A stretch of DNA of 46,439 nt from Mycobacterium simiae (GTDB lineage: Bacteria; Actinomycetota; Actinomycetes; Mycobacteriales; Mycobacteriaceae). The notes beneath the pieces are model-generated. The model saw only the letters and a list, made by a program, of their open reading frames with translations. It ran no database searches and was not told the DNA's origin. Both the position numbers and the translations under genes were made by a program. The stretch spans positions 1 through 46,439 of the forward strand of contig NZ_VTZN01000021.1 of the NCBI RefSeq assembly GCF_008370645.1. The letters run 5' to 3'. Shown here piece by piece: positions 36,501 through 46,439 of this stretch; position 1 is the stretch's first letter; every line of letters begins with the position of its first letter.

Positions 36501-39500
36501 ATTGCGCCGCACACACCAACGCGACAGCATCCGGTGTTTCGCCCACGCGGGCTGCGAACAGCCCCGGAATCGACACCGGCCCGGCGGCCGCGGCCTGGGC
36601 CAGCGCCGCGCGGTTGCCCCACCCATCCAGCTGGGCATGCTCAGATTCGTCCAGCACATCAATCGACGACAGCGACCGTCCAGGATCAGCGGTCATCGCT
36701 TCCAACAGCCGCTCCAACCGCGCAACTAGGGTCTGGATGCTCCCCGCATCAAAAACATCGGTGCGAAACTCCACTGCCCCACCGATCCCGGCCGGCTGGC
36801 CACTGCTGGTCCAGCGTTCGCCCAGGTAGAAAACCAAATCCATCCGGCCCGCGTGGGTATCCGCCGGCAGCGGTGTGACTTCTAGATCACCCAGACTCAA
36901 TCCCGCCAGCAAATCGCCGGCAGTGTTGGCCCCGGTGAAGTTTTGCCAGGCGAGCATGACCTGGATGAGCGGGTGATGGGTTAGCGATCGGGTGGGGTTG
37001 AGCCGCTCGACAAGTACTTCGAAAGGCACGTCTTGATGGTCGAAAGCCTGCAGACAGCGTGCTCGTACCTGGGCAAGCAGCTCGCTGGAGGTGGGGTTGC
37101 CGGTCATCTGAATCCGCAAGACCAAGGCGTTGACGAACATGCCCACCAAGTCGTCGAGGGCGTGGTCAGCGCGGCCGGCTACCGCGATGCCGATTGGCAC
37201 ATCGTCGGTGGCGCACAACTGGGCCAGCAGTGCGGCCAACGCGGCCTGGATCACCATGAAGCTGGTCGCATTGTGTTCCCGAGCCAGCCGGGCCACCCGC
37301 TGCTGCAACCCCGCCGACCACTCCACACCCACGCTGGCGCCGCGGTGATCAGCCACTGGCGGATAGCGACGATCAGTGGGCAACGACAACCGTTCGGGTA
37401 ACCCTGCTAGCGCACGTTCCCAATAGGCCAACTGGGCAGCGATACCGCTGTGGGGATCCTCCAGCTCACCCAGGCGCTCGCGCTGCCACAACGTGTAATC
37501 GACATACTGCACCGCCAACGGCGCCCAACCCGGCGCCTGTCCCGCACACCGGCTGGCGTAGGCCACCCCCAGATCGGCCATCAACGGCCGCAGCGACCAA
37601 CCATCCGCGGCAATATGGTGCACCACGAGCACCAGCACATGCTCGTCGTCGGCCACCGCGAAAAGCATTGCCCGCAAAGGGATCTCGACCGCCAAATCAA
37701 ACGCATAACCGGCGACGTCGTCAACGGCCGCACGCACCCCTTCCGCGTTGCACCCCGTGGCGTCAATGACCTGCCACCCGAAATCAGCCTGGTCAGCGGC
37801 CAGCACCACTTGTTGCGGTACCCCCTCGGCGGCGACGAACACCGTCCGCAGGCTCTCATGACGGGCCACCACATCGGCCAACGCCGCCTGCAACGCCTGC
37901 CCATCAAGCTCGCCGGCGAGCCGCAGCGCCACCGCAATGTTGTAAACCGGTGAGGGCCCCTCGAATTGATCGAAAAACCACAACCGGCGCTGCGCAAACG
38001 ACAACGGAATTACCGCGGGCCGCACCCACGGGCGCAACGCCAGCGCGCGGGATTTGCCCACTCCGATATGTGCGGCCAGCAGACCCACCGTGGGTGCCTC
38101 GAACACCGTACGCACCGACAGGTCTGCATCCAGGGTGGCGTTGATTGCGGTGATCACTCGCATCGCCAGCAGCGAGTCGCCGCCCAAGTCGAAGAAGGAC
38201 TCGTCGATGCCAACTCGCTGTAAGCCCAGCACCCTGGCATAGACGGCGGTGAGGATCTCCTCGGTGGGGGTGGTCGGCGGGCGGTAACGATCGGTGTCGG
38301 TGTAGTCCGGTGCCGGCAGCGCGCGGGTGTCGAGTTTGCCGTTGACCGTCAGCGGGAAGCTCGAGATGACCACGACCGCCGCCGGGACCAGGTATGCCGG
38401 CAGTTTGTCGGCCAGGGCCGCACGCACCTCGACCGGCGCTGCGGTACCGGTCACATAACCCACCAAGCGCTTGTCCCCGGGACGGTCCTCGCGAGCGATT
38501 GCGACGGCGCGCTCAACCCCGGCTACCTCCGCCAAGGCGGCCGTAACCTCACCGAGCTCGACGCGGTATCCGCGAATCTTGACCTGGTCGTCGGTGCGCC
38601 CCAGATGGTGCAGCTGCCCGTCAGTGCCCCATCGCACCAAGTCCCCCGTGCGATACATACGTTGTCCTAGCATTCCGCCACCACCAAATGGGCACGCCAC
38701 AAATCGCGACGCGGTCAACCCCGCGCGTCGCCAGTAGCCACACCCGATCCCCGTGCCGGCCACATACAGCTCGCCGGCCACACCCACCGGTACCAGCCGC
38801 AACCGCCCATCCAAAACAAAAAACGCCGTTCCCGCCAGGGGGGTACCGATCGGCGGTTTTCCTGAACCCGCGGTCAACGGCGCGCTCGCGGACGCATACC
38901 ACGTCTCGGTCGGACCGTAGGCGTTGATCATCACCCGGCCCGGGGCCCACTTGTCCACGAGCTCTGCTGGGCACGCCTCCCCCGCAACGATCAAGGACAC
39001 AGATTCCAGCCCGTCGGGCGTTAAGGCGCGAACCGCTGAGGGGGTTTGGTTGAGGATGGTGACCCGCTCCGACACCAATAGGGCGTGCAGTTCTTCGGGC
39101 GAGCCCACCACGGCCTCGGGGACGACGACCAACCGCCCACCGTTCAGCAACGCGCCACAGATCTCCCACACCGAGACGTCGAAACCGTACGAATGCCACT
39201 GCGTCCAGACCTGTTCGTCGGCCGGCTCCGGCAGGCCGAAAAAGAGAGTCTCCATGGCTCGGGTGACGGTCTGATGGGCAACTGCGACCCCTTTGGGCGC
39301 GCCGGTGGTGCCCGAGGTGTAGATCAGGTAGGCAATATTGTCTGCGGCCGGGATCGGCAACCCCACGCCCGGACACTGCTGAATCGCCGGATCCTCGATA
39401 TCGAGCACCATCAGGTCGTGCCCATCCAAACGAGAACGCAGCCGCGCGGTGCTAATCGCGGCCACCGGCGCGGCATCGGCAAGCATGAACCCGACCCGCG

Positions 39501-42500
39501 CATCGGGATACAGCGGGTCGATCGGCAAATACGCCGCCCCCGTCTTGAGCACCGCCACAATCGCGATCACCGCCTCCGCGGAACGCTCAAACAGCAACGC
39601 CACCACATCACCACAACCCACGCCCACCCCAACCAACCGGTGCGCCAACCGGTTAGCGGCCTCATCGAGCTCCCGATATGTCCACGATCGCCCCGCAAAC
39701 ACCAGCGCCACCGCATCCGGAGTCGCCCCCACCTGAGTGGCGAACAACCCCGGGATCGACAACGCCGCCAACCCCGCCGCGACCGGCCGGGCCAACACCG
39801 CCCGGTGACCCCACTCGTCCAACCACGCAAGCTCACCGGCATCCAACACATCGATCGACGACACCAATCCCCCCGGATCGGCAGCCATCGCCACCAACAC
39901 CCGCTGCCACCGCCTGACGAGCGTCTCGATGCTGGCGGCAGTGAAAACGTCGGTCCGAAACGCCACCCAAACACCCAGCTGGTCGCCTGGCACGACTTGG
40001 ATCGACAGCGGGTAGTGGGTGGAAGAGTGATGGCTGACCTCGGTGACGGCCAGGTCCGCAGCGCCGAGGGATGCGGTGGTGTCGACGGGATAGTTCTCGT
40101 AGACGAAAAGGGTGTCGAACAGCTGTTCATGACCGGTTACCCGGTGGATCTCACTCAGTGCCAGGTGCTCGTACTCGAGGGTGCTGTTGTGCAACGTTTG
40201 CAATTGGTTCAGTAACTGCGCCGCAGTGGTATTCGCGGTGAAGCGGGCCCGCACTGGCACGGTGTTGACGAACAGACCCGCCATCGATTCGACATCGGCC
40301 AACTCCGCCGGTCTACCCGCGACTGCCATACCGAACACCACGTCGTGCTGGCCGGTCAGCCACACCAACAGCTGCGCCCAGGCAGACTGCAGCACCGTGC
40401 TCACCGTGGTGTGGCAGCAACGCGCCAGCTCCGTGATTGCTCGCATGACGTAGGTGGGCAGCCGGAAAAATTGCATTTCGCGGGGGCCCACCCCGAGCCG
40501 GTCCGGCGGGCCCACCAACGTTGGAGATACCAGGCCGTCCAACGCCGAATGCCAAGCAGCGCAGGCTGATTCGTGATCACGGCCGGCCAGCCAGGTAAGG
40601 TAGCTGCGAAATTGCCCGGCGACCTCAAGCCGCTCACCGCGGTAGCTCGCCATGATTTCCCGCAGCAAGATGGGCATCGACCAGCCGTCGGCGACCAGGT
40701 GGTGAGTGGTCAGCACCAGCTGGTGCTGATCCACGGCGCTATTAATCAACGCCGCGCGAAACAACGGCGCATCGCCCACATCACACACCGCGGCACGTTC
40801 CACCGCGCGCACCCGCTCAGCCAGTTCGTCGGAGCTGGCTTCCGCACAGCGCCACGGCGCCGACGGGTCCTCAACCAAGATCTGGACGGGTTCGTCGAAT
40901 TGTCGCCAGAACCGCGCCGTTAGCTGCGGATGGCGGCCGACCACTGTCTGCACGGCTGCGCGCAGCCGCTCCCGGTCAACTGGGCCGGCCAGATCGATGG
41001 TGAGCTGCACCGCGTACGGATCGTCACCCCGCTGCGCTGTATCGGCATGAAACAGCAGGCCTCGTTGCAGCGGGGTCAGTGGCAGCACGTCAGCAATCCG
41101 GTAGCGGTGTTCAAGCTCGTCGATCTGCTGCTGGTTCAACCTGGCAGGGACAAAGTCGGAGGGCGTGAACCCACCCCCGCCGCGACGCACGTGGGTGCAG
41201 ATCCCGCCCAGCGCAGCGAACCACAACCGGTTCAACTGGCTGATCTGCTCGGAAGCCAGGGCTGATGTTGCCCATGTCCAGTCGGCGCGCAGTTGTAGGC
41301 CGGCATCGGTGTCGGTGACGGCGGCGTTGACCTCCACGGTGTGCGTCAGCGGCATGGGCAATCCGGCGCTGCCGTGATCGGTGAATAGCGAACCCCACCG
41401 ATCGATCCGCCAACTGTCAGTGGCTGACGGTCGTGCCGGTGGCGTGCCGGTGCGCCCCAAGTAGTTGAATCCGATCGCGGGGTCCGAATCGGGCAGGGCC
41501 ACATCAGGATTGAGATATCGCATCAGGCCGTAGGTTAGGCCGTCCGGCAGGGCGCGCAGCTTCTCTTTGGCGTCTTTGATCAGTGCGCCCAGCGCCACCT
41601 CACCGCCCGCTACTTGGGTCCACGCTAAACCCTGCTGATCCAGCGCCAACGCGATGGGGTATTTGGTTGTGAACCACCCCACCGTGTGCGATAGATCGAT
41701 CCCGGAGGCCACCTCCTCGTGGCGGCCGTGACCTTCAACATCGATCAGCATCGGGGCATTGCCGGATCCCAAGAACTGCGTCCACGCCAACGCGAATCCG
41801 ATCAACAGGATGTCTTGCACCCCAGCGTGAAACGCCGCCGGCACCTCGCCTAGGAGCATGCGCGTCGTCGCGGCATCCAACAGGAACGACGACTGTCCGG
41901 CGGTGGCGAACGTGTCCGCCGGACGCACCGCAAGTAGACCGGCAGGAACCGCAGCCACCTGACGCCAGGTGTCCGCCAGCTCGCTCACCGCCGGATTTCG
42001 CGCATAGTCGTTCAGCAGTTCGGCCCATTGCCGAAACGATGTGCCCTGGTCGGGCCAGGTCAATTCCAGCCCTGCCCGGTGGCGCTCCCAGGCGGTGTTG
42101 AGGTCGTCCAGCAGAATCCGCCAGGAAACCGCGTCGACGGCCAAATGATGAACGATTAGCACTAATTCGGCGCTATGAGCGATCCACAACGCACTCAGCA
42201 TTGCCCCGGTGGAGGGATCCAACCGCGCCCGCGCCGTCGCCAACGCCGCATCGGACAAGAAATCCACCCGCTGCAGACAACTGCGGGCGTCCACCAAACC
42301 TCGTTCGGCCACCGACAGTGACCATTGTCCGGCCGCATCGTTGTCCACACGCAATCGCAGCATGGCGTGTCGATCCAGCAATGCCTGCAACAACACCACC
42401 ACGTCGGTCTCATCCACTCCAGCGGGAGCCGACACCAGCGCCATCTGGTTGAACTCATCCACCGGTCCCGGCACAGATTGCAACCACCGCATGATCGGCG

Positions 42501-45500
42501 TCGGCGAGATCATCCCGATACCGTCTTCAGCCGGATCACCTTGGCCGCCAACCGCTTTGCACACACGAGCCAGCCTAGATACGGTCTGCTCGACGAAAAT
42601 GTCACGCGGCCGACACACCACCCCGGCGGCACGGGCCAACGCCACCACGTGTGTTGCCAAAATGCTGTCGCCACCCAAGTCGAAGAACGAGGCTTCGACA
42701 CCGACACGCTCGACACCCAGTACGCGGGCGTAGATCCCAGCTAGGATCTGCTCGGTAGGGGTCGACGCTGCCAGGTAGTGATCGGCATTGGTGTACTCCG
42801 GCGCCGGCAGCGCGCAGATGTCCAGTTTGCCGTTTACCGTCAATGGCAGCGCCGCAAGCGCCACCACCGCGGCCGGGACCAGGTAACCTGGCAGCCGGTC
42901 GGCCAGCGCCGCGCGCACCTCGACCGGATCTGCCACTCCGGTGACGTAACCGATCAAACGTTTGTCACCGGGGTGGTCCTCCCGAACGATCGCAACCGCC
43001 TGATCAACCCCGGCTACCTCAGCCATGGCCGTTCTTACTTCACCGAGTTCGACCCGGTATCCGCGGATTTTGACTTGATCGTCAACCCGCCCTAGGTACC
43101 GCAACTGACCGTCGGCGCCCCACTGCACCACGTCTCCGGTGCGATACATACGTTGACCCGGCGTCCCGCCTCGCTGGAAAGGGCACGCTATGAAACGCGA
43201 TGCCGTTAGACTCGAGCGCCGCCAATATCCACACCCGACTCCGGCGCCGGCGACGTACAACTCCCCGGCCACCCCTGCCGGCACCGGTTGCAACCACCCG
43301 TCCAGTACGAAGAACGCGAGATTGGGCAAGGGCGCTCCGATTGGGCTATCGGTGCTACCGGTGTCGCTTGCATCGATCTGCCGGTGCGACGCGTGCACCG
43401 TCGTCTCGGTGGTGCCGTACATGTTGACTAGCTTTGGCGATCCTGGGTGGTTGTTCAGCCACGGTCGAAGGCGTTGCGGTTCAAGGGCTTCCCCTGCCAG
43501 CACCACTGTTTGCAGGGCAAGCTGGCGCCCAAGCTCAGGCGCGAGTCTGTCGGCGGTTTGCAGCGCATAAAACGCCGACGGCGTTTGGCTTAGCACACCG
43601 ACTTGTTCAGCGACCAATAATGCGTGCAAGTCTTCGGGGGATCGGGCCACCGATTCGGGCACTACCAGCAGCCGGCCACCGTGCAGCAGCGCACCCCAGA
43701 TCTCCCACACCGAAACGTCGAATGCATACGAGTGCCACTGCGACCACACTCCCCCGGCTGGCAGTTTCGAATCCAGTTCCGAGAACAGTTGGATGACGTT
43801 GAGGTGAGTGATGGCCACGCCCTTGGGGATACCGGTGGTGCCCGAGGTGTAGATCAGGTAGGCAATATTGTCTGCGGCCGGGATCGGCAACCCCACGCCC
43901 GGACACTGCTGAATCGCCGGATCCTCGATATCGAGCACCATCAGGTCGTGCCCATCCAAACGAGAACGCAGCCGCGCGGTGCTAATCGCGGCCACCGGCG
44001 CGGCATCGGCAAGCATGAACCCGACCCGCGCATCGGGATACAGCGGGTCGATCGGCAAATACGCCGCCCCCGTCTTGAGCACCGCCACAATCGCGATCAC
44101 CGCCTCCGCGGAACGCTCAAACAGCAACGCCACCACATCACCACAACCCACGCCCACCCCAACCAACCGGTGCGCCAACCGGTTAGCGGCCTCATCGAGC
44201 TCCCGATATGTCCACGATCGCCCCGCAAACACCAGCGCCACCGCATCCGGAGTCGCCCCCACCTGAGTGGCGAACAACCCCGGGATCGACAACGCCGCCA
44301 ACCCCGCCGCGACCGGCCGGGCCAACACCGCCCGGTGACCCCACTCGTCCAACCACGCAAGCTCACCGGCATCCAACACATCGATCGACGACACCAATCC
44401 CCCCGGATCGGCAGCCATCGCCACCAACACCCGCTCCAACCGGCGTACCAATTCGGAGACGTCGAAATCCGAAAACGGCTGCCCGGCACCGGCGGTTTGC
44501 AGGAACAGCTGGTCGCCGTATCTAAAGAAAAAGAACCCGAAGTGATCCACGTGAGTAATATTCGTAACCACCAACGTCGCCGGAGCACTACCGAAAGGTG
44601 CAACGCTGAACTCGGGAATCAGATTGACGTTGACCCTGGCCGCCGGCTGACCCACATTAGCGGGATTGCCGGCGTTTTGCCATTCATATACCGGAAACCT
44701 CTGATGCCGCAGCGCGCTTTGTATCTGCGTGTCGACGTGCTCACAGAAGCCGGCAATGGTAGCCAGCGGCGACATTTTCAATGCCAGTGGCACAATCCCG
44801 GCGACCATTCCCGGAAACAATTTTGACTGTCGGCTTACCCGCCTGCTGACCGGGAAATCGAGGACCACTTCTGGGCCGCTAACCGAACTGTTGCGCACCA
44901 CGATCGCGCACGCCGCAGTAATCAGTGATGAGCGCCGAATATCCAGTACATCGCACAGATCGTGCATTCGCGACAAAATCGCCGGGTCCAACTGAATTCG
45001 CGTCGAACCGGTACCCGGCTGACACGCAGTAGGTTGCAGCGGATAAGCCGGCGCGCAGTGCGGCAGTGGAGCCTCGGTCCAGTATGACCGGTCTTCGGAG
45101 AAATCGACGGACGCCTCATACTCCAGCTCTGAGTCAATCAAGTCTTGTAACGAGCCAAACAACGCTCTTGGAATTGAGTCACCACATTCAAGCGCGGAAT
45201 ATACTGCCGCAATCCGATTGACTATCAGTGCCGCAGTAAATCCGTCGGCGACCAAATGATGGATGCAGACGAATAAGTAGACCTGATCAGGGCGAGTCCT
45301 GAACAATGCAAACTTGAACAACGGTCCAGCCAACGGCATGGGCACGCTATGGATCAACGACGCGTGCTCGCGGGCCCGCTGCACGGCATCGTCGAATCCC
45401 GCCAGATCATCGAAGTCAACCTCGAAATTGGGGTGGTCAATCACTTGCTGGTAAACGCGGCCACCAACTTCAAAGAAAGCGGCCCTGATAGGTTCGGCCT

Positions 45501-45669
45501 CGTCCACTACCTGGCGAATGGCCTGCTCTAGCAGGCTTCGCGGCACTGCGCCTTCGATAATCACGAATTGGCCGATTTGCCACTCCGTGGGCGAACAACC
45601 GGCTTCCTGCGACAGCCATATGCCCAGCTGTCCGCGGGTCAGTGGAAACTTGGGTTCATCAAACATCAT
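29719..45669 (-). CDS. Four-module nonribosomal peptide synthetase, C-A-T-E-C-A-T-C-A(nMT)-T-C-A-T-TE
   Basis: 5316 residues. Domain order from the N-terminus: C1 (HHLVADG, H137), A1 (TSGTTG near 607), T1 (Ser1002), E ([11 protein letters not shown]1174; TVGWFT; NYLGR). Then C2 ([10 protein letters not shown]1656), A2 (near 2117), T2 (Ser2499). Then C3 (HHIAADGW, H2684), A3 (near 3180) carrying an N-methyltransferase inserted before its last core motif (EIGVGSG from E3552), T3 (Ser3980). Then C4 (H4167), A4 (near 4653), T4 (Ser5032) and a type I thioesterase with GWSFGG (Ser5159) and a late His (CAHADML). All condensation histidines and carrier serines are intact. The N-terminal C domain suggests an acylated start. 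Expected product: acyl-D-aa1-aa2-N-methyl-aa3-aa4, hydrolysed or cyclised by TE. No MbtH-like protein, PPTase, acyl-AMP ligase or transporter gene is in the window. ATG ATG starts tandemly; only a weak purine stretch precedes it. The product cannot be matched to a known compound by eye. Confidence 0.95.
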   Translation of the reverse strand: MMFDEPKFPLTRGQLGIWLSQEAGCSPTEWQIGQFVIIEGAVPRSLLEQAIRQVVDEAEPIRAAFFEVGGRVYQQVIDHPNFEVDFDDLAGFDDAVQRAREHASLIHSVPMPLAGPLFKFALFRTRPDQVYLFVCIHHLVADGFTAALIVNRIAAVYSALECGDSIPRALFGSLQDLIDSELEYEASVDFSEDRSYWTEAPLPHCAPAYPLQPTACQPGTGSTRIQLDPAILSRMHDLCDVLDIRRSSLITAACAIVVRNSSVSGPEVVLDFPVSRRVSRQSKLFPGMVAGIVPLALKMSPLATIAGFCEHVDTQIQSALRHQRFPVYEWQNAGNPANVGQPAARVNVNLIPEFSVAPFGSAPATLVVTNITHVDHFGFFFFRYGDQLFLQTAGAGQPFSDFDVSELVRRLERVLVAMAADPGGLVSSIDVLDAGELAWLDEWGHRAVLARPVAAGLAALSIPGLFATQVGATPDAVALVFAGRSWTYRELDEAANRLAHRLVGVGVGCGDVVALLFERSAEAVIAIVAVLKTGAAYLPIDPLYPDARVGFMLADAAPVAAISTARLRSRLDGHDLMVLDIEDPAIQQCPGVGLPIPAADNIAYLIYTSGTTGIPKGVAITHLNVIQLFSELDSKLPAGGVWSQWHSYAFDVSVWEIWGALLHGGRLLVVPESVARSPEDLHALLVAEQVGVLSQTPSAFYALQTADRLAPELGRQLALQTVVLAGEALEPQRLRPWLNNHPGSPKLVNMYGTTETTVHASHRQIDASDTGSTDSPIGAPLPNLAFFVLDGWLQPVPAGVAGELYVAGAGVGCGYWRRSSLTASRFIACPFQRGGTPGQRMYRTGDVVQWGADGQLRYLGRVDDQVKIRGYRVELGEVRTAMAEVAGVDQAVAIVREDHPGDKRLIGYVTGVADPVEVRAALADRLPGYLVPAAVVALAALPLTVNGKLDICALPAPEYTNADHYLAASTPTEQILAGIYARVLGVERVGVEASFFDLGGDSILATHVVALARAAGVVCRPRDIFVEQTVSRLARVCKAVGGQGDPAEDGIGMISPTPIMRWLQSVPGPVDEFNQMALVSAPAGVDETDVVVLLQALLDRHAMLRLRVDNDAAGQWSLSVAERGLVDARSCLQRVDFLSDAALATARARLDPSTGAMLSALWIAHSAELVLIVHHLAVDAVSWRILLDDLNTAWERHRAGLELTWPDQGTSFRQWAELLNDYARNPAVSELADTWRQVAAVPAGLLAVRPADTFATAGQSSFLLDAATTRMLLGEVPAAFHAGVQDILLIGFALAWTQFLGSGNAPMLIDVEGHGRHEEVASGIDLSHTVGWFTTKYPIALALDQQGLAWTQVAGGEVALGALIKDAKEKLRALPDGLTYGLMRYLNPDVALPDSDPAIGFNYLGRTGTPPARPSATDSWRIDRWGSLFTDHGSAGLPMPLTHTVEVNAAVTDTDAGLQLRADWTWATSALASEQISQLNRLWFAALGGICTHVRRGGGGFTPSDFVPARLNQQQIDELEHRYRIADVLPLTPLQRGLLFHADTAQRGDDPYAVQLTIDLAGPVDRERLRAAVQTVVGRHPQLTARFWRQFDEPVQILVEDPSAPWRCAEASSDELAERVRAVERAAVCDVGDAPLFRAALINSAVDQHQLVLTTHHLVADGWSMPILLREIMASYRGERLEVAGQFRSYLTWLAGRDHESACAAWHSALDGLVSPTLVGPPDRLGVGPREMQFFRLPTYVMRAITELARCCHTTVSTVLQSAWAQLLVWLTGQHDVVFGMAVAGRPAELADVESMAGLFVNTVPVRARFTANTTAAQLLNQLQTLHNSTLEYEHLALSEIHRVTGHEQLFDTLFVYENYPVDTTASLGAADLAVTEVSHHSSTHYPLSIQVVPGDQLGVWVAFRTDVFTAASIETLVRRWQRVLVAMAADPGGLVSSIDVLDAGELAWLDEWGHRAVLARPVAAGLAALSIPGLFATQVGATPDAVALVFAGRSWTYRELDEAANRLAHRLVGVGVGCGDVVALLFERSAEAVIAIVAVLKTGAAYLPIDPLYPDARVGFMLADAAPVAAISTARLRSRLDGHDLMVLDIEDPAIQQCPGVGLPIPAADNIAYLIYTSGTTGAPKGVAVAHQTVTRAMETLFFGLPEPADEQVWTQWHSYGFDVSVWEICGALLNGGRLVVVPEAVVGSPEELHALLVSERVTILNQTPSAVRALTPDGLESVSLIVAGEACPAELVDKWAPGRVMINAYGPTETWYASASAPLTAGSGKPPIGTPLAGTAFFVLDGRLRLVPVGVAGELYVAGTGIGCGYWRRAGLTASRFVACPFGGGGMLGQRMYRTGDLVRWGTDGQLHHLGRTDDQVKIRGYRVELGEVTAALAEVAGVERAVAIAREDRPGDKRLVGYVTGTAAPVEVRAALADKLPAYLVPAAVVVISSFPLTVNGKLDTRALPAPDYTDTDRYRPPTTPTEEILTAVYARVLGLQRVGIDESFFDLGGDSLLAMRVITAINATLDADLSVRTVFEAPTVGLLAAHIGVGKSRALALRPWVRPAVIPLSFAQRRLWFFDQFEGPSPVYNIAVALRLAGELDGQALQAALADVVARHESLRTVFVAAEGVPQQVVLAADQADFGWQVIDATGCNAEGVRAAVDDVAGYAFDLAVEIPLRAMLFAVADDEHVLVLVVHHIAADGWSLRPLMADLGVAYASRCAGQAPGWAPLAVQYVDYTLWQRERLGELEDPHSGIAAQLAYWERALAGLPERLSLPTDRRYPPVADHRGASVGVEWSAGLQQRVARLAREHNATSFMVIQAALAALLAQLCATDDVPIGIAVAGRADHALDDLVGMFVNALVLRIQMTGNPTSSELLAQVRARCLQAFDHQDVPFEVLVERLNPTRSLTHHPLIQVMLAWQNFTGANTAGDLLAGLSLGDLEVTPLPADTHAGRMDLVFYLGERWTSSGQPAGIGGAVEFRTDVFDAGSIQTLVARLERLLEAMTADPGRSLSSIDVLDESEHAQLDGWGNRAALAQAAAAGPVSIPGLFAARVGETPDAVALVCAAQSWTYRELDEAANRLAHRLVGVGVGPGHAVALLFERSGQAIIALLAVLKTGAAYVPIDPAYPDTRIAFMLRDTAPAAAITTTAALRDRLAEHELRVIDIDDPATQDYPATELPIPAAENIAYLIYTSGTTGVPKGVAVTHHNVTQFTGNLSTHVPVAGVWAQWHSYAFDASVEEIWGALLHGGRLVVVTEPVARSPEDLHALLVAEKVDVLSQTPSALRALSPQGLEALTLVVGAEACPAELIDQWAPGRVMINTYGPTETTVNATMSAPLVAGSGVPPIGTPLPGAGLFVLDRWLRPVPVGVPGELYVAGTGVGAGYWRRPALTASRFLACPFGGAEAPGMRMYRTGDVVLWRGDGQLHYVGRADEQVKIRGYRIECGEVEAVLASHPRVAQAVVTARTFAGASEQHLVGYVVLDRQATLTREPGREAELVEQWRRLYSGEDSSGLTDEAPSQLGEDFRGWNSSYSGAPIPLEQMQEWRAAVVNRIRGLRAARILEIGVGSGLLLARLAPDCVEYWGTDFSATTIQSLQAALASVPWSNKVQLRVQPAHVADGLPVGHFDAVVLNSVVQYFPSARYLLDVLQLAMRLLAPGGAILIGDVRNLTLLEAFTTGMLCADGADGEQALALTHERVLREMVAEQELLLAPEFFVALPQHLPDIAAVDVQLKQMESVNELSGYRYEVVLRKTPVVVRSLADLPAQPWERFASLTALGEYLQSQQPPGGLRVTGVPHSGIGPDVAMAQALAAASERVRAAQRCVATPTSDAVLPHQCVLLGKKLGYAVAVTLSPVAGLIDLIFTRVGDSPSNEPSAALSDLYLPATAPRHLGDYVNDPSSLDRAAELRRYTATQLPGYMVPAAIMIVEALPLTPNGKLDRQALPAPDFASGTAHRAPRDQQEQMLAALFAEVLGLNRVGIDDGFFDLGGHSLSATRLVARIQAELQNEVPLRAVFEAPTVCQLADWLAAHSQGQTPVALRPWVRPAVIPLSFAQRRLWFFDQFEGPSPVYNIAVALRLAGELDGQALQAALADVVARHESLRTVFVAAEGVPQQVVLAADQADFGWQVIDATGCNAEGVRAAVDDVAGYAFDLAVEIPLRAMLFAVADDEHVLVLVVHHIAADGWSLRPLMADLGVAYASRCAGQAPGWAPLAVQYVDYTLWQRERLGELEDPHSGIAAQLAYWERALAGLPERLSLPTDRRYPPVADHRGASVGVEWSAGLQQRVARLAREHNATSFMVIQAALAALLAQLCATDDVPIGIAVAGRADHALDDLVGMFVNTLVLRVALAGDSTVSELLAQVRSGSLAAYEHQEVPFEVLVDRLNPVRSLSHHPLVQVVLAWQNNAAAEPAIGDLEVTPIPIDTQSSPMDLVLSVAERFTDTGRPAGIAGDVKFRTDVYDPATIRTLIERIERMLEAMTTDPHQRLSSIDVLDDAERAHLDAIGNRAVLTRPVSTAASIPELFAGQAVRTPETVAVVCGQCSFTYRELDAAANQLARLLTDNRVGPGDVVAVLLEPSIQAIASILAVLKSGAAYLPIDPNHPDTRIAFMIADAAPVIAIASATLRDRLDGHDVVVIDAEDPRISSYPCDSLPSPTPDDLAYIIYTSGTTGVPKGVGITHRNVIQLFASLDAGIVPRAGQVWTQCHSYAFDVSVWEMWGALLHGGRLVVVPEAVVCSAEAFHALLQSQHVDVLTQTPSALGELSPQELATPTLVVVGETCPAELVRRWAPGRKMINAYGPTETAMCVTVSAPLTAGSGDAPIGSPVSGAALVVLDQWLRPVPVGVAGELYVAGAGVGCGYWRRAGLTGSRFVANPFGGIGTRLYRTGDLARWGADGQLQYLGRADEQVKIRGYRVELGEIRAALAEFTGVDQAVVVVREDLPGQKRLVGYVTGTADPVQLRAALTERLPAYMVPSAVTALPALPLTGNGKLDARSLPAPEYSDTGRYRAPSTPTEEIMADIYAQVLGLERVGVDDSFFDLGGDSLSAMRVIAAVNTKFDTDLSVRMLFADSTVGGMSRRLGEYGGPVDELFPLETLNEGTGAPLFCIHPGGGVSWSYRGLAQYLQCPIIGIQQVAQYGEVEPQSISDMAKNYADRIQAFRPSGPYHLLGWSFGGLVAHEVAVELQRRGGSVPRLILLDSAPRLNGSALEHDDELVEREVLEEISRSSGRAGDVVLPSRRLVGALMKNMNANRDLCLQERTPGVFNGGVVIFSAARSVSECDSPLRQSWRPYVNGEITECSVDCAHADMLTAESLSVYGEQLGTFLSAR
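32680..33593 (-). repeat. 914-bp perfect direct repeat, copy in C4
   Basis: Identical base for base, in every block I compared, to 37129-38042 (offset 4449 bp). It covers about 304 codons, most of condensation domain 4 including the HHIAADGW catalytic motif. Similarity drops sharply at both ends. Identity at silent positions shows recent duplication or gene conversion. Confidence 0.95.
33610..38037 (-). other. NRPS module 3: C-A(N-methyltransferase)-T
   Basis: Residues about 2545-4020. C3 starts [18 protein letters not shown] (L-donor, L-acceptor form). The A3 pocket reads D-A-E-S-V-G-T-V-N-K. The acidic residue in third place and DAES..(S/T)V pattern recall lysine-type pockets, so a basic residue is suggested. 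About 400 residues (3440-3840) are inserted after [13 protein letters not shown]. They hold [13 protein letters not shown] and [12 protein letters not shown], an embedded SAM-dependent N-methyltransferase. A3 then resumes at [23 protein letters not shown]. Confidence 0.85.
37129..38042 (-). repeat. 914-bp perfect direct repeat, copy in C3
   Basis: Partner of 32680-33593, covering most of condensation domain 3. The spacing of 4449 bp is about one module length (C-A-nMT-T). Outside the repeat the C domains differ clearly. Confidence 0.95.
38050..41127 (-). other. NRPS module 2: C-A-T
   Basis: Residues about 1515-2540. C2 starts [16 protein letters not shown], the form seen after epimerisation domains (D-donor, L-acceptor). 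The A2 pocket reads D-V-W-N-I-A-A-Y-A-K, which I cannot assign; the DxW..AA pattern has some aromatic-type character. The A2 N-terminal half is identical in DNA to A1 through the 604-bp repeat. Boundaries are approximate. Confidence 0.85.
39302..39905 (-). repeat. 604-bp perfect direct repeat, copy at the C2-A2 junction
   Basis: Identical to 43832-44435 (offset 4530 bp). It runs from the last part of C2 through the linker and the N-terminal part of A2 and ends within the TSGTTG core motif. It stops before the substrate-pocket residues, so A1 and A2 differ in specificity although their N-terminal halves are the same. Confidence 0.95.
41155..45669 (-). other. NRPS module 1: C-A-T-E
   Basis: Residues about 1-1505. 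C1 begins [17 protein letters not shown]; being at the very N-terminus it has no upstream carrier, so it probably takes an acyl group from an acyl-CoA or ACP. The A1 pocket read by the ten-residue rule is D-V-W-S-V-A-M-V-H-K, and core A5 is [11 protein letters not shown]. The MxxVHK end resembles threonine-type pockets, but this is weak. The E domain makes residue 1 D-configured. Boundaries are approximate. Confidence 0.85.
43832..44435 (-). repeat. 604-bp perfect direct repeat, copy at the C1-A1 junction
   Basis: Partner of 39302-39905. It encodes about 201 residues, from [20 protein letters not shown] to the TSGTTG core of A1. The spacing equals the length of module 1 (C-A-T-E). Confidence 0.95.
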
Positions 45670-45978
45670 TTGAATCCCGCAACCCGGAATTCTGAGTAAT
45701 CACATGGCTGTGAGTCATTCCAGCTCGTAGCCCCTAAGTAATTGCGCCGGCCGTGGGCGACGGTGAGCGAGCTTGGCGCCTATGCACAGATTGCGGGCCG
45801 AGGGGCCCGGCAGTGATACGACTTCGCAGACATCGCGCCAACATAGCTGGGTCTTTGCTTGGGCGTCTAGAGGCAGTTTGGCTAGGAAATCTGCGTGTTC
45901 TCGACATTGTGCACACAGATAGGATGACCGTCGGGATGGCGGAGCTGGCCATTAGCCATCGACCACTGCGATAACACG
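45670..45978. other. Upstream region of the NRPS gene
   Basis: About 310 bases with no credible gene. It should hold the NRPS promoter on the minus strand, but I see no confident -10/-35 pair. A GC-rich inverted repeat, CGGGCC-GAGG-GGCCCG (45794-45809), lies about 125 bases ahead of the NRPS start and could be a terminator or attenuator. Confidence 0.5.
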
Positions 45979-46439
45979 GCTGCGACGTGGAAAAAGTCGT
46001 TTCGGCACCATCCGTTGTTGGCGTTCTTGGATCGTCCAGAGAGCGCCGGGGGCGAGGCGATGGCCGGATTACTGCGCGCCGACAACGCCGGCAACAACAC
46101 CGCAGCCGACCACATCACAGTCCTGGTGCAGGCTGAGGCCACCGGGCTGGTCGACTTGCCCGCATGGCCTGGCGGGACCCGGTTGATCCTGCGCAAGGAG
46201 CGCCCGAACCCCGGCGCGCAGTTGCAGTTCACCGACGCCGACGGTACGCGGGTCACCGCGTTCATCGACACAGCGCACGGCGTCATCGCAGGCCAGCTTG
46301 CCGGGCTCGAGCTGCGACACCGCCAACACGCCCGCGTGGAGGACCGCCAACCTGCCATGGCTTCCACGCGAATGCCGCATGGCTCGAAATCATCCTGGCT
46401 GCCCCCGGTCTGGTCGCCTGGGCCAAACTCTCGGGCTCA
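45979..46439 (+). mobile_element. IS1380-like transposase fragment, decayed
   Basis: The plus strand encodes a piece of an IS1380-family DDE transposase. It starts TWKKSFRHHPLLAFLD and continues LAGLLRADNAGNNTAADHI, then LRKERPNPGAQLQFTD and LAGLELRHRQHARVEDR. In intact relatives ARVEDR is followed by about ten residues and then NLPCHGF. Here those residues are missing and the frame changes near 46347, resuming as GFHANAAWLEIILAAPGLVAWAKLSG from 46359. No start codon and no terminal repeat are seen upstream, so the 5' end is lost as well. The window ends inside the element, so its 3' end is not visible. Confidence 0.82.

Noticed and set aside
31459..44826. Several long rightward frames inside the NRPS
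   Set aside because: They are antisense shadows of the high-GC NRPS; identical copies appear wherever the NRPS repeats, and none has a family match.
45794..45809. GC hairpin ahead of the NRPS as a confident terminator
   Set aside because: Stem of only 6 bp with no U-tract and no identified upstream gene ending there; function left open.

Overview
The window is high-GC actinobacterial DNA from a Mycobacterium. Three PPE-family genes, a PE_PGRS relic, a DevR/DevS two-component system with its universal stress protein, and several FadE acyl-CoA dehydrogenases all point there. From memory, the stretch from about 2 to 16 kb follows the M. tuberculosis H37Rv order Rv3132c to Rv3141 (devS, devR, Usp gene, PPE, PPE51, small membrane gene, hisN, fadE24, fadE23, fadB4). 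There are clear differences: tgs1 and pflA are missing from their usual places, a short-chain dehydrogenase sits between fadE23 and fadB4, and a large region absent from that H37Rv order follows. A slow-growing non-tuberculous species is the best guess; the species cannot be fixed by eye.

Layout. 0-2.2 kb: an Acg-type nitroreductase and a PPOX-like flavoprotein, then a nitroreductase relic. 2.1-5.4 kb: the leftward Usp-devR-devS operon behind two tandem DevR-box-like sites. 5.5-6.9 kb: a doubtful small membrane gene and a clearly broken SPFH/band-7 gene. 7.2-10.3 kb: two related SVP-type PPE genes and a small membrane protein. 10.3-16.3 kb: hisN, fadE24-fadE23 behind a perfect 26-bp palindrome, an SDR, and fadB4. 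16.7-24.7 kb: nine tightly packed, mostly overlapping genes that form one catabolic operon (homogentisate-dioxygenase-like enzyme, alpha/beta hydrolase, class III CoA-transferase, HMG-CoA-lyase-like enzyme, TetR regulator, acyl-CoA dehydrogenase, APH-like kinase, DUF6285-like protein, SnoaL-like protein). Its leader carries a perfect 8+8 inverted repeat whose core resembles a KstR2 site. 24.7-27.3 kb: a frameshifted PE_PGRS gene and a PPE-MPTR gene. 27.6-29.5 kb: an alpha/beta-hydrolase/SRPBCC fusion and a YceI-family protein.

29.7-45.7 kb is one 5316-residue nonribosomal peptide synthetase, read leftward: C-A-T-E / C-A-T / C-A(nMT)-T / C-A-T-TE. The colinear prediction is an N-capped, probably lipidated, tetrapeptide: D-residue 1, residue 2, N-methylated and probably basic residue 3, residue 4, released by a thioesterase. 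Two pairs of long perfect direct repeats (604 bp and 914 bp) lie inside it and show recent duplication or gene conversion between modules. The last 0.45 kb is a decayed IS1380-like transposase fragment upstream of the NRPS.

The two systems most worth following are the NRPS, whose product I cannot match to a known mycobacterial lipopeptide, and the nine-gene catabolic operon, whose substrate is unknown. No tRNA, rRNA or CRISPR array was seen.
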